Below are positions 48,307 through 57,094 of a DNA stretch of 64,000 nucleotides, in pieces. The DNA comes from Qipengyuania pacifica. Lineage in GTDB: Bacteria; Pseudomonadota; Alphaproteobacteria; Sphingomonadales; Sphingomonadaceae. Both the position numbers and the translations under genes were made by a program. Position 1 is the stretch's first letter. The number at the start of each line of letters is the position of its first letter. Where the stretch lies: the NCBI RefSeq assembly GCF_019857205.1, contig NZ_JAHWXO010000011.1:1-64000 (forward strand), written 5' to 3'. The notes under the pieces are model-generated. The model was not told where the DNA came from. It saw nothing but the letters and a program-made list of their open reading frames with translations, and did not search any database.

Positions 48307-49422
48307 ATGGCAGCGAGCGAGAAAATGGACCGGCCCAACATGAAACCCTGGATCGAGGGCATCCATGCCTATGTTCCGGGCAAGTCGAGGGGTGAGGACG
48401 GGCGCAAGCTGATCAAGCTGTCGGCCAACGAGAACCCGATGGGTTGCAGCCCGGCCGTGCTCGCCGCTCTGGCGCAGGGGCAAGAACCCAGCCTCTACCC
48501 CGACCCCGACGCCACGGCGCTGCGCGAAGCGATCGGCGCACTTCACGGCATCGATGCGGCGCGGATCGTGTGCGGCACCGGTTCTGGCGAATGCCTCCAT
48601 GGCGCGGTACAGGCGTTCGCGGGCCCCGGCGACGAGGTGCTGTTCCCGCGCTATTCCTTTTCGCTCTACCCCCTGCTTGCGCACAAGGTCGGCGCGACGG
48701 TCGTGCTGGCTGAAGACACGGACTATGCGCCCGACGTGGACAAGCTGCTCGCCGCGGTGACGGAGCGCACACGGGTCGTCCTGCTCGACAATCCCAACAA
48801 CCCGGTCGGCACATGGCTGCCGCGTGACGAAGTCGCCAGACTGCATGCCGGGCTGCCGACGAATGTGCTGCTGGTGATCGACCAGGCCTATGCCGAATTC
48901 CTCGACGAAGGCGAGGACGATGGAGGTATGGAACTGGCCGCAAACAACGACAATGTGCTCGTCACCCGAACGTTCGCCAAGGCCTATGGCATCGCGGGCG
49001 AACGCGTGGGCTGGGCGACCGGCGCGCCGCATCTGATCGATGCGCTGAACCGGCTGCGCGGGGCGTTCAACATCACGGCGAGCGGGCAACGTGCGGCGCT
49101 GGCGGCGCTGTCCGACCAGAGCTTCGTCGCCGCATCGCGGGATGCGAACATTGCGGCACGCACGCGCTTCGTCGAACAGATCGAGGCGCTGGGAAACCAT
49201 GGGCTTCGCGCGCTGCCGAGCAAAGCGAATTTCGTGCTGGTCGTATTCGAAGGCGCGCTTGCGGCGGAAACTGCACTGCAGGCCATCGCCGCTGCCGGCT
49301 ACGCCGTGCGCCACCTGCCCGGCCAGGGCCTGCCGCAGGCGCTGCGGATCACCATTGGCACATCGGCCCAGATGGACGAAATCGCTGCCGTGCTGCGCGG
49401 TGTTTGCGGAGCGCAGGCATGA
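48307..49422 (+). CDS. hisC: Histidinol-phosphate aminotransferase (HisC family)
   Basis: A 371-residue PLP aminotransferase. The PLP lysine is in [17 protein letters not shown], and the segments [25 protein letters not shown] and IDQAYAEF are typical of HisC. Because the prephenate dehydrogenase gene follows with an ATGA overlap and no other his genes are near, it may act on aromatic as well as histidinol-phosphate substrates. The ATG at 48307 is the first in frame after the divergent metX gap. Confidence 0.94.
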   Translation: MAASEKMDRPNMKPWIEGIHAYVPGKSRGEDGRKLIKLSANENPMGCSPAVLAALAQGQEPSLYPDPDATALREAIGALHGIDAARIVCGTGSGECLHGAVQAFAGPGDEVLFPRYSFSLYPLLAHKVGATVVLAEDTDYAPDVDKLLAAVTERTRVVLLDNPNNPVGTWLPRDEVARLHAGLPTNVLLVIDQAYAEFLDEGEDDGGMELAANNDNVLVTRTFAKAYGIAGERVGWATGAPHLIDALNRLRGAFNITASGQRAALAALSDQSFVAASRDANIAARTRFVEQIEALGNHGLRALPSKANFVLVVFEGALAAETALQAIAAAGYAVRHLPGQGLPQALRITIGTSAQMDEIAAVLRGVCGAQA

Positions 49423-50324
49423 CTATCGAACGCGTCGCCATCGTCGGGCTCGGGCTGATCGGCGGATCGGTCGGGCTGGCGGTGCAGGAGATGCTACCCG
49501 GCATGGCGACGACGGGATGGGATGCCGATACCGATGTGCGCCAGCGCGCAGCCGGGCGCCGGCTTGTGGGCGAGGTCTGCGACACGGTTGCCGAGGCGGT
49601 ACGCGGGGCGGATCTGGTGATCCTTTGCGTACCCGTCGGAGCGATGGGCTATGCTGCCGAAGCGATCGCACCTCATCTCGAACCCGGCGCGATCGTCAGC
49701 GACGTCGGATCGTCCAAGCGCAGCGTTGGCGATGCCCTTGCGGCCGCCCTTCCGGCTGCCATCGTCATTCCCGCGCACCCCGTCGCCGGGACGGAGAATA
49801 GCGGGCCGGATGCCGGATTTCCCGAGCTCTTCCGGCATCGCTGGTGCATTGTCACGCCCGGCAAGAATACACCCCCGGACGCTGTGGACGCGCTCACCCG
49901 GTTCTGGGAAGGACTGGGGGCGACGGTGGAGATCATGGATGCCGAACATCACGACCTGGTGCTCGCCGTGACCAGCCATATTCCCCACCTCATCGCCTAT
50001 ACGATCGTCGGCACGGCCAGCGATCTGGAGGATGTGACGCGGGGCGAGGTGATCAAATATTCGGCCGGCGGGTTCCGCGATTTCACGCGTATCGCCGCCA
50101 GCAACCCCACCATGTGGCGCGATGTCTTCCTGTCCAATCGCGACGCCGTGCTTGAAGTACTGGGCCGCTTCAACGAAGATCTCAGCCGCCTTCAGCGCGC
50201 CATCCGCAATGGCGACGGCGACACGCTGTTCGACCTGTTCGACAAGACCCGCACCATCCGCCGCTCGATCATCGAAGAAGGCCAGGACGATGCCAGACCC
50301 GATTTCGGGCGCGGAGATCATTGA
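49419..50324 (+). CDS. tyrA: Prephenate/arogenate dehydrogenase TyrA
   Basis: Oxidative decarboxylation of prephenate or arogenate in tyrosine synthesis. A 301-residue protein with an N-terminal Rossmann motif ([14 protein letters not shown]) and the family signatures [23 protein letters not shown] and [12 protein letters not shown]; no chorismate mutase or ACT domain is fused. It overlaps hisC by four bases. Part of its 3' end occurs again as a degenerate copy at 52636-52797. Confidence 0.95.
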   Translation: MTIERVAIVGLGLIGGSVGLAVQEMLPGMATTGWDADTDVRQRAAGRRLVGEVCDTVAEAVRGADLVILCVPVGAMGYAAEAIAPHLEPGAIVSDVGSSKRSVGDALAAALPAAIVIPAHPVAGTENSGPDAGFPELFRHRWCIVTPGKNTPPDAVDALTRFWEGLGATVEIMDAEHHDLVLAVTSHIPHLIAYTIVGTASDLEDVTRGEVIKYSAGGFRDFTRIAASNPTMWRDVFLSNRDAVLEVLGRFNEDLSRLQRAIRNGDGDTLFDLFDKTRTIRRSIIEEGQDDARPDFGRGDH

Positions 50325-50474
50325 AGCGCTGCATCGTCAGGGGAATCGTACCGTCTCGGCGCGCCCATTAACCACAATGATACCCCCATTTGCGGGTCTG
50401 GAAAGAAAGCTGCGACGTTATATTGTCGACTGACTGAGCTCGCTTGCACATCAACAACCTCGGAGCCATGTCTG

Positions 50475-51968
50475 ATGGCGATTCGCATGTTTTTCCGGGA
50501 TTTCGCGTTTTCGGCAGGCGAGTTGCTTCTACCCAAATCGATCCGGAACAGAGGCGCGCTGCTCGCGATGAGGCGCCTAGCGAGTGCGTGGGCGAGAGAC
50601 GGTTATGTCCTGTCCTATCCAAAGTCCGGCAGAACCTGGCTTCGAACGATGCTCGGCAGCATGGTGTGCGCTCAGTATGGGCTCAAGGTTGAAAACCCGA
50701 TGGAGCTTCAGCACTTCTGGAAACTTTCGTCGGACATTCCGAACATCGGCTTCACTCATGACGACAGCCCAAATCTCAAGTTCGGGCACGAGGTAGACCA
50801 AGACAAGTCCCGCTATCGCAATAAGCGGGTTCTGCTGCTCACACGCGACCCGCGTGACGTTCTGGTATCCTACTATTTCGACGCCAAGAACAGAATGAAG
50901 GTGATCGATTGCGACATCTCGACCTTCATTCACGAAGAAAAGGGCAGCGTCGACGCAATCGTAGCGTTCTATAATGCGTGGGCCGAAGCGCGTTATGTGC
51001 CGCGTGATTTTCTCTGGGTTTCTTACGAGGAAATGCATGCAGATCCTCGGCAGGTCATCCGCAGCACGGCGAAATTTCTCGGTCTTCCCGATCCGGACGA
51101 AACCCTGCTTCAGGAAATCGTCGAAAAGGCATCGTTCCGCAACATGCGCAAGGCCGAACTGCACGACAGCTTCGGCCATGAGCGCCTACGCCCGGCAGAT
51201 CCGCATAATCCGGAAAGCTTCAAGGTACGCCGAGGGAAAGTGGGGGGCTATGTCGATTATCTTTCCAGCGAAGACATCGCCTATGTCGATGCCTACATAG
51301 ACCGGCACCTCCATCCGTTCTTTGCCTGTTATTACAGCAAAGAGAAGGTGGCGCCCTCCGGGAAGGAACTTGCTCCCACCACAGGACAGATCCAGGCACC
51401 TACCATCGCCAGTATTGAACTGGCGCAGAACACCGAATTGCGTGCGAGCAACGACAACCATCGCCGCGAGCGATTCATGCGGCTGGCCGCAGCAGTCGCC
51501 TTGTTCGCCAGCGGCTGGATCGCCAACGAGCTCGATGCGAATTTCGCACCGCCCGCGAGCGCGGCATCGCTTATCAGTGAAGCGCAGGAAGCCTATGTCG
51601 CGAGCAGCGTGCGCGCGAAAATGGTTTCGCAAATAGAGACCAGCGACGTCGACAGAGGCGAGATTTTCGATGCCACCGGTGTCGATCTGCCGGAAATTCC
51701 CGTCGACTGGGTCGTGACCGATGCCCAGCTCTACCCTTCCGATCTGGGAAATTCGGTCGTGCTGACCATGGTCACGGCAGATGACGAGCGAGTATCCCTG
51801 TTTGCAGCAGAAGAAGACACATCCATTGGCGACAGCCCGTCGATGGAGCTGAACAACGGCGTTCCGGTTGCGTACTGGGAAGATGGCGAGGCCGCGCTCG
51901 CCCTGGTTGGGGAACTGGAGGGGCCCCGGTTACTGGAGCTTGCAACTACTCTCGATCGCGAATCCTGA
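50475..51968 (+). CDS. Sulfotransferase fused to a membrane-anchored anti-sigma-like domain
   Basis: A 497-residue protein of unusual design. Residues about 40-290 are a PAPS-dependent sulfotransferase: the 5'-phosphosulfate loop YPKSGRTWLR is at 48-57 and the 3'-phosphate motif TRDPRDVLVSYYF at 123-135. A linker (about 290-330) leads to one membrane helix at about 335-351. Residues about 360-497 look like the periplasmic part of class I anti-sigma factors (DLPEIPVDWVVTDAQLYPS; VPVAYWEDGEAALALVGEL). The zinc anti-sigma helix that binds sigma factors is not present, the sulfotransferase taking its place. It lies in a mosaic island after tyrA, on the tyrA strand. Substrate unknown. Confidence 0.8.
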   Translation: MAIRMFFRDFAFSAGELLLPKSIRNRGALLAMRRLASAWARDGYVLSYPKSGRTWLRTMLGSMVCAQYGLKVENPMELQHFWKLSSDIPNIGFTHDDSPNLKFGHEVDQDKSRYRNKRVLLLTRDPRDVLVSYYFDAKNRMKVIDCDISTFIHEEKGSVDAIVAFYNAWAEARYVPRDFLWVSYEEMHADPRQVIRSTAKFLGLPDPDETLLQEIVEKASFRNMRKAELHDSFGHERLRPADPHNPESFKVRRGKVGGYVDYLSSEDIAYVDAYIDRHLHPFFACYYSKEKVAPSGKELAPTTGQIQAPTIASIELAQNTELRASNDNHRRERFMRLAAAVALFASGWIANELDANFAPPASAASLISEAQEAYVASSVRAKMVSQIETSDVDRGEIFDATGVDLPEIPVDWVVTDAQLYPSDLGNSVVLTMVTADDERVSLFAAEEDTSIGDSPSMELNNGVPVAYWEDGEAALALVGELEGPRLLELATTLDRES

Positions 51969-52003
51969 TCCCTGCCTCAGGAGATCATAATCGTGGCGCG
52001 ATA

Positions 52004-52654
52004 TCAGAGCCCCTCTTCATTGAGCGCGTTGATTGCCGCGAGGACGCGTTTCTCGATCTCGGGACGGGGCAGCCCCGGCGGGATCGGCTCACCGAAGCGG
52101 TAGATGATCCGGCCCGGCTTTTTCAGCCGTTTATGGTAGACCGGCCCGCTATTCACGGCGACGGGGACCACTGGCAGACCGAGCATCTTGTAAAGTCCGG
52201 CAAAGCCCGATTGCAGCGGGCGTACCTCACCATGGGGTACGCGCGTGCCTTCGGGGAAGATCACCAGCGGGCGTCCGTCAGCAACCAGTGCCTTGGCCGA
52301 TCGGATCATCTGCATCAGCGCTTTGGCGCCAGCCTCGCGGGCCACAGGCACAAGGCCGAAAGACGCAGCGGCGCGGCCCCATAGCGGAATGTTGAAGAGT
52401 TCCTGCTTGGCGAACACGCTTGGCGTGTCGAACAGGGCGGGCGCATCGATCGCCTCGAAGAAGCTCTCGTGCTTGATCGCATAGAGCACCGGTTCTTCGA
52501 GCGGGGCGCCTTCCAATACCAGTTCGCAGCCGAGCAGATTGACCAGACACCAGCGCTGCCACTGCGCCCAGTTGCGCACGCGCCGACGGAAGGCCTCGAC
52601 GCTGAAAGTCAGGGCGATAAGCGATACGGAGGTAAAAGTACTGAGCCGGTTCAT
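52004..52654 (-). CDS. Truncated duplicate of lysophospholipid acyltransferase (plsC-like copy 1)
   Basis: A 216-residue copy of the gene at 54072-54755. The acyltransferase motifs are intact (IKHESFFEAID; IFPEGTRVPHGE), but the first 20 or so residues of the full copy, a likely membrane helix, are missing. They are replaced by MNRLSTFT, whose codons are antisense to the tyrA remnant that abuts the break at 52633/52634. The C-terminus also differs (ALNEEGL against ALND). No convincing ribosome site precedes the new start. It is either a degraded copy or a soluble variant. Confidence 0.7.
   Translation of the reverse strand: MNRLSTFTSVSLIALTFSVEAFRRRVRNWAQWQRWCLVNLLGCELVLEGAPLEEPVLYAIKHESFFEAIDAPALFDTPSVFAKQELFNIPLWGRAAASFGLVPVAREAGAKALMQMIRSAKALVADGRPLVIFPEGTRVPHGEVRPLQSGFAGLYKMLGLPVVPVAVNSGPVYHKRLKKPGRIIYRFGEPIPPGLPRPEIEKRVLAAINALNEEGL
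52017..52633. repeat. 617-bp direct repeat, copy 1 (plsC block)
   Basis: It aligns without gaps to 54076-54692 at a constant offset of 2059 bases, with eight mismatches counted by eye (about 98.7% identity). Both copies are in the same orientation, so recombination between them would delete about 2.06 kb. Confidence 0.95.
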
Positions 52655-52797
52655 CGGAGATCTCAGCGGCCTTCAGCGGGCCATCCGCAATGGCGATGGC
52701 GACACGTTGTTCGGCCTGTTCGATAAGACCATCCGCCGCTAGATCATCGAAAAAGGCCAGGACGATGCCAAATGCGATTTCGGGCGCGGAGATCATT
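52636..52797 (+). pseudogene. Degenerate copy of the tyrA 3' end
   Basis: It matches 50155 to about 50321 of tyrA from AAGTAC through GGCGCGGAGATCATT. Compared with the intact gene it has a six-base deletion (AAGACC[CGCACC]ATCCGC) and an in-frame TAG (CCGCTAGATC), plus scattered substitutions; roughly 90% identity by eye. It lacks the rest of tyrA. It is more diverged than the neighbouring plsC repeat, suggesting an older event or a foreign donor. Confidence 0.88.
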
Positions 52798-52880
52798 GCG
52801 GCAAACTCAAGATCTTAGCCGAGCAGTACCTACTCAGCGGAAAGTCAGACGTTGCTCTTCTCGACCTTTTGGGCTTGTAT

Positions 52881-54020
52881 TTAAGTTAGCGAGCATGGTC
52901 TAGCCGTACGTCTGTTATTTTCTGCGTTCACACGCTTCGCCCCGCTAAATAAGCGTTTACAACTTTGGGGAACTTTATTTTGATATAATTTAGATATCTC
53001 CATCTGCTTGCATTGGTACGTGCCATCGAGCACGTTGTCGCGGAATACATTCTCGAAGCTAGGGCATTCTCCCGACCGCTTTGTACAATCACTTCTTACG
53101 TCATTGTTGCAATACCAGTCCGAGTAGCCAGCCGCTCCGGACTTGATCAAGGTATTACCCACGATCGTATTGTTGTTTGATACATCACGAAGTCGAATGG
53201 CATCGCCGCTTACGTTTTCAAAGCGGTTTCTGATAATTGTATTACGATCTGACTGATGCGCCAAATACAATGCATGTATTAATCCCGACCCTCTTCCAAC
53301 GTTCTGAATGTTTAAGAATTTGTTATTAATTATTTTAGTTCTATTGGAGTTCACCAAGCGGATCGCAGCCGTTGATGGCCCGAGCGCCTCATTGTAGCCA
53401 TTTCCTATTTCTATGAAGGCCAAACCGCTAACAGTATTCCCACCAGCCAATTTCGACGGAGAATCTCGATTTCCGTTGAATGAAATGGCTGTGCCATAGT
53501 GTTTAACAACGAGATTATAAAAATGAATATTACTGGGCGCGTTGGCGCTCTCCCTTAGAGCAAACCATGTTCCTCCATCACATTGAACGGAATAAACGTT
53601 CGACTTGGAACAGCCGTCAAAAATCGGGGGGGGCTTGCCCTCATCCAATGGTAAGAACATAATGGAGTTGTGGGGCATGGTGAACGTCCACTTCACCCGC
53701 TGGTTATAGTACGTTCCCGAAGCAATCCATATTTTGACATCATTCTCAGGTTTTGATCGAAGTAGAATTTCGTGCGCCGCCGCAATGGTCGAAACCGGTT
53801 CATCTCGCGAGAGCCCACTGTTCGTATCGTCACCGTCCGGCGATAAAAATATTTCTATGCTATTGGCTTGGCCGGGCAGTTTCGTCGCGCCTGTCAGCAC
53901 TAAGATTAAACCAAGTAAAGCTAACGATAGGGCGCCCAACTTCAATTGAGTCCCTAACGGGGGGTGATGAAGACCTTGAGGATGAGATAATCGCATTAAT
54001 TGAGCAACGTTCTTTTGCAT
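52881..54020 (-). CDS. Secreted right-handed beta-helix protein, horizontally acquired
   Basis: A 379-residue protein with an N-terminal hydrophobic segment (about 28-47) acting as a signal or anchor, then the DUF1565-like opening IEIFLSPDGDDTNSGLS and repeated parallel beta-helix turns with Asn ladders (TKIINNKFLNIQNV; NTIIRNRFENVSGDAIRLRDVSNNNTIVGNTLIKSG). Six or so Cys residues in the C-terminal third may form disulfides. The fold is used by polysaccharide lyases, epimerases and surface proteins; no catalytic set was recognised. Base composition is strikingly AT-rich against its neighbours. It lies between the two plsC copies. Confidence 0.75.
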   Translation of the reverse strand: MQKNVAQLMRLSHPQGLHHPPLGTQLKLGALSLALLGLILVLTGATKLPGQANSIEIFLSPDGDDTNSGLSRDEPVSTIAAAHEILLRSKPENDVKIWIASGTYYNQRVKWTFTMPHNSIMFLPLDEGKPPPIFDGCSKSNVYSVQCDGGTWFALRESANAPSNIHFYNLVVKHYGTAISFNGNRDSPSKLAGGNTVSGLAFIEIGNGYNEALGPSTAAIRLVNSNRTKIINNKFLNIQNVGRGSGLIHALYLAHQSDRNTIIRNRFENVSGDAIRLRDVSNNNTIVGNTLIKSGAAGYSDWYCNNDVRSDCTKRSGECPSFENVFRDNVLDGTYQCKQMEISKLYQNKVPQSCKRLFSGAKRVNAENNRRTARPCSLT

Positions 54021-54071
54021 AAAGTGGTGCCACCGGTGACACTTGCACGTAAAGTCTGCCGAGGCTGCGAT

Positions 54072-54755
54072 TTAGTCATTGAGCGCGTTGATTGCCGCGA
54101 GGACGCGTTTCTCGATCTCGGGACGGGGCAGCCCTGGTGGGATCGGTTCACCGAAGCGGTAGATGATCCGGCCCGGCTTTTTCAGCCGTTTGTGGTAGAC
54201 CGGCCCGCTATTCACGGCGACGGGGACCACTGGCAGACCGAGCATCTTGTAAAGTCCGGCAAAGCCCGATTGCAGCGGGCGTACCTCACCATGGGGTACG
54301 CGGGTGCCTTCGGGGAAGATCACCAGCGGGCGTCCGTCAGCAACCAGTGCCTTGGCCGATCGGATCATCTGCATCAGCGCTTTGGCGCCAGCCTCGCGGG
54401 CCACAGGCACAAGGCCGAAAGACGCAGCGGCGCGGCCCCATAGCGGAATGTTGAAGAGTTCCTGCTTGGCGAACACGCTTGGCGTGTTGAACAGGGCGGG
54501 CGCATCGATCGCCTCGAAGAAGCTCTCGTGCTTGATCGCATAGAGCACCGGTTCTTCGAGCGGGGCGCCTTCCAATACCAGTTCGCAGCCGAGCAGATTG
54601 ACCAGACACCAGCGCTGCCACTGTGCCCAGTTGCGCACGCGCCGACGGAAGGCCTCGACGCTGAAAGTCAGGGCGATAAGCGATGCGGAGGTGATCAGCA
54701 GGCTGCCGATGTAGAAAGCGAAGTAAAAGGCGATATTGCGGATGAGGCGCATCAC
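54072..54755 (-). CDS. Lysophospholipid acyltransferase family protein (PlsC-like, full copy)
   Basis: A 227-residue 1-acylglycerol-3-phosphate acyltransferase-type enzyme. An N-terminal membrane helix (about 7-30) precedes the acyltransferase motif IKHESFFEAID (HxxxxD-type, near 75) and the substrate motif FPEGTR (near 150). It begins three bases after the ydcF-like gene stop, so it ends the ftsE-ftsX-ydcF operon; this is the expected ancestral position. The C-terminus (ALND) lies at the edge of the homologous block shared with copy 1 and may have been altered by the insertion. Confidence 0.9.
   Translation of the reverse strand: MMRLIRNIAFYFAFYIGSLLITSASLIALTFSVEAFRRRVRNWAQWQRWCLVNLLGCELVLEGAPLEEPVLYAIKHESFFEAIDAPALFNTPSVFAKQELFNIPLWGRAAASFGLVPVAREAGAKALMQMIRSAKALVADGRPLVIFPEGTRVPHGEVRPLQSGFAGLYKMLGLPVVPVAVNSGPVYHKRLKKPGRIIYRFGEPIPPGLPRPEIEKRVLAAINALND
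54076..54692. repeat. 617-bp direct repeat, copy 2 (plsC block)
   Basis: Second copy of the block at 52017-52633. Its upstream flank continues into the normal plsC N-terminus, while the flank of copy 1 switches to tyrA-derived sequence. Confidence 0.95.
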
Positions 54756-54758
54756 GGA

Positions 54759-55289
54759 TCAGCTCGGCAAGCCTTGCGACACCACTGCGGCGAGCAACTT
54801 GTTATATTCCAGAAACAGCGTCGCCAGGCTGGGGTGGGACGTGACGGCATCCTCCACTACGCGGATATCGGGTGGCAGCGTTTCTTCGAATTCCGAACTG
54901 GCGCGGGCCATGTGCCAATCGGTCGTCACCAGACGGACTGAGGTAAACTTGTTTTCACGCAGCCACTGGGCAGCTTCACCCGCATTGGTGCGCGTGTCCA
55001 CAGCAAGGTATCCTAGCTTTACGCAGCATTCCATCGTGCCGCGCGACACGTCGAATTCAGCTGCAAATTCGGCGGGACGAACCTCGGGATCGACACCGGA
55101 CACAAACATTTCCTTCGCCAGCCCCTGATCCACCACCGACAGTCCCCGCGCAATCCGGCCTGGACCTCCGGTCAGTACGATTACGGCATCGGTCGGCTCG
55201 CCCGCGAGAGGCTTGGGCAGCGAAACGGCAAAACCGAGGAAGCCGAATGCGTAAACCAGCAAAGCGGCGGCAAAGAAACGGAGGATCAC
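54759..55289 (-). CDS. YdcF/DUF218-family protein
   Basis: A 176-residue protein with one N-terminal membrane helix (about 4-24) and the DUF218 signature DAVIVLTGGPGRIARGL, followed by MFVSGVDPE, DTRTNAGEAAQWL and LVTTDWHMARA. DUF218 proteins are envelope-linked and some act in cell-wall precursor metabolism. The GTG at 55289 forms a GTGA overlap with the ftsX stop, so it belongs to the ftsEX operon. Confidence 0.88.
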   Translation of the reverse strand: MILRFFAAALLVYAFGFLGFAVSLPKPLAGEPTDAVIVLTGGPGRIARGLSVVDQGLAKEMFVSGVDPEVRPAEFAAEFDVSRGTMECCVKLGYLAVDTRTNAGEAAQWLRENKFTSVRLVTTDWHMARASSEFEETLPPDIRVVEDAVTSHPSLATLFLEYNKLLAAVVSQGLPS

Positions 55290-56218
55290 AGAATTTTCCT
55301 GAGCGTGGCAAGCACGGTGAACCGCGCCGTCAGCACCGCTAGAACAACCGCCCCCACGGGGACAAGTGCCAAGACCAGCCAGTCCGACATTTGCAGCCCG
55401 CCCCCTGCAACCAAGCCGGAATCGAGCGCCGAGAACTGCAGGCCCATCAGCCATACCGCTGCAGCGCCGATTACGAAGCCGAGCGTTCCGCCGACCGCCG
55501 CATCGGCAAGGATGGATCGCTGGAAGATCCGCGCGATCTGGTCGTCGTTACCGCCAAGCAAGTGAACGATCTCGATCGTGTCGCGATTGGTGCCGAGCGC
55601 ATTGCGCGCTGCCAGCCAGACCGCGGCTGCCCCGGTGAAGGCCAGCAGGCCGATCAGCCCCAATGCCGCCCAGCCCAGTGCCGACAATGCAGACAGCACC
55701 GGCGCAAGCCATTGCGCCTGTGCATCGATACGCGCGGCGGGCGCACGCTCGGCCAGCAGGTGGCGCAGCCGTTCGAGTGTCGTCTCGTCGGCGTCGTCGG
55801 TCAGCCGCAGATCGATCAATGCCGGGATAGGGACGGTATCCTGTGGGTTGTCGATACCCAGCCAGGGTTCGAGCAATTGCTCGACCCTTTCCTGAGGCAC
55901 GATCTCGAGTTCTTCGACAGCGCCGTCCTGCGACAAAATGGCGGCGGCCTCCTGCGCCTGTCGGTCGCGCTGGCGCGGATCGGCTTCGACGATCTGCACT
56001 GTTGCACTGCCCGCCAGATCGCCCCGTGCCCGATCGGATAGATTGTCCAGCGCCAGCCCACCGCCCGCGGCAAGTACGGTGAGCGCCACCATGATCGCGA
56101 TGACCCACGGCATCGGCCCGCCCAGCCGTGCACGGGGCAGCAGATGTGCGGCGCGGCGCCCACGGAAGGGCGCAAGCCCGCGTTCCACAGCCCGGGTGAG
56201 CGCCGGCGGTTTCGTCAT
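55286..56218 (-). CDS. ftsX: Cell division protein FtsX
   Basis: A 310-residue permease of the FtsEX complex, which couples divisome ATP hydrolysis to control of peptidoglycan hydrolases. The first membrane helix lies at about 37-58, a periplasmic loop at about 60-170, and three more helices at about 180-205, 230-255 and 280-302. It starts with an ATGA overlap on ftsE. The basic N-terminal tail (GRRAAHLLPRARLGG) is usual in alphaproteobacteria. Confidence 0.92.
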   Translation of the reverse strand: MTKPPALTRAVERGLAPFRGRRAAHLLPRARLGGPMPWVIAIMVALTVLAAGGGLALDNLSDRARGDLAGSATVQIVEADPRQRDRQAQEAAAILSQDGAVEELEIVPQERVEQLLEPWLGIDNPQDTVPIPALIDLRLTDDADETTLERLRHLLAERAPAARIDAQAQWLAPVLSALSALGWAALGLIGLLAFTGAAAVWLAARNALGTNRDTIEIVHLLGGNDDQIARIFQRSILADAAVGGTLGFVIGAAAVWLMGLQFSALDSGLVAGGGLQMSDWLVLALVPVGAVVLAVLTARFTVLATLRKIL

Positions 56219-56934
56219 GTACCGGCCCCGACCCGGCGCGGGGGATAGCGAAGGGCGCCGGTCGGATCGGCCAGCATTCCCTTGTCGAGCCGCATGATCA
56301 GCGAATCGGGAACCTTGCGCAGCAAATGCACATCGTGGGTCGCGACCACCACAGTGGTGCCCAGCCGGTTGAGCGCTTCGAACAGGCGGATGAGCTTGAG
56401 CGCCATTTCGGGATCGACGTTTCCGGTCGGCTCGTCAGCCACCAGCATGTCGGGCCGTCCGATTACCGCGCGAGCAATCGCGACACGCTGCTGCTCGCCG
56501 CCCGAAAGAGTGGCGGGCCGCGCATCGGCCCGCTGCGCGAGTCCGACCCATTCCAGCATGTCGGCAACCGGCGCCTGCAAATCCGCTTCGCGTACGCCGG
56601 CAACGCGCAGGGGCAGGGCGACATTGTCGAAGGCGGACAGATGGTCGACCAGGCGGAAGTCCTGGAACACCACGCCCATGCGCCTGCGATAGGCGGGCAA
56701 ACGATCGCGCGGCAGCGTGATCACATCGGTGCCGAACATCCGGATCGCCCCGCGCGAGGGACGCTGGGCGAGATAGAGCAGCTTGAGCAAAGACGTCTTG
56801 CCGGCCCCGCTGGCTCCTGTGAGAAAATAGAAACGGCCTGGAAACAGAGTGAACGATACGTTGGACAGCACTTCGCGATCGGTACCGTAACGCAAGCCGA
56901 CATTGTCGAATTGCACGATCTCATCTTCGGCCAT
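56215..56934 (-). CDS. ftsE: Cell division ATP-binding protein FtsE
   Basis: A 239-residue ABC ATPase. Walker A GASGAGKT is at 40-47, followed by the Q-loop GVVFQDFRL, the signature LSGGEQQRVAIARA and Walker B DMLVADEPTGNVD with the switch His in VVVATHDV. The ATG at 56934 is preferred over a GTG at 56940. It is the first gene of the operon ftsE-ftsX-ydcF-plsC and is divergent from the zinc-ribbon gene. Confidence 0.95.
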   Translation of the reverse strand: MAEDEIVQFDNVGLRYGTDREVLSNVSFTLFPGRFYFLTGASGAGKTSLLKLLYLAQRPSRGAIRMFGTDVITLPRDRLPAYRRRMGVVFQDFRLVDHLSAFDNVALPLRVAGVREADLQAPVADMLEWVGLAQRADARPATLSGGEQQRVAIARAVIGRPDMLVADEPTGNVDPEMALKLIRLFEALNRLGTTVVVATHDVHLLRKVPDSLIMRLDKGMLADPTGALRYPPRRVGAGT

Positions 56935-57094
56935 GCTCACTGCCCGGCCAGTGGGATAAAGAGAAAAGGAGCACCCGCCATCGTCGCAAACAGCCTATAA
57001 CCACGCTTGCATGTGGAAAAAAGCGGTTCTTGCGCTTTGCGAACAGGCCTGTCGCTTGTCGTGATTCGCATGGCACCTTAAGGCTTGGGTCATC

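Noticed and set aside
50325-54755. Insertion sequence or integrase behind the tyrA-plsC rearrangement
   Set aside because: No transposase, terminal inverted repeats or target duplication were found; homologous or illegitimate recombination explains the joins.
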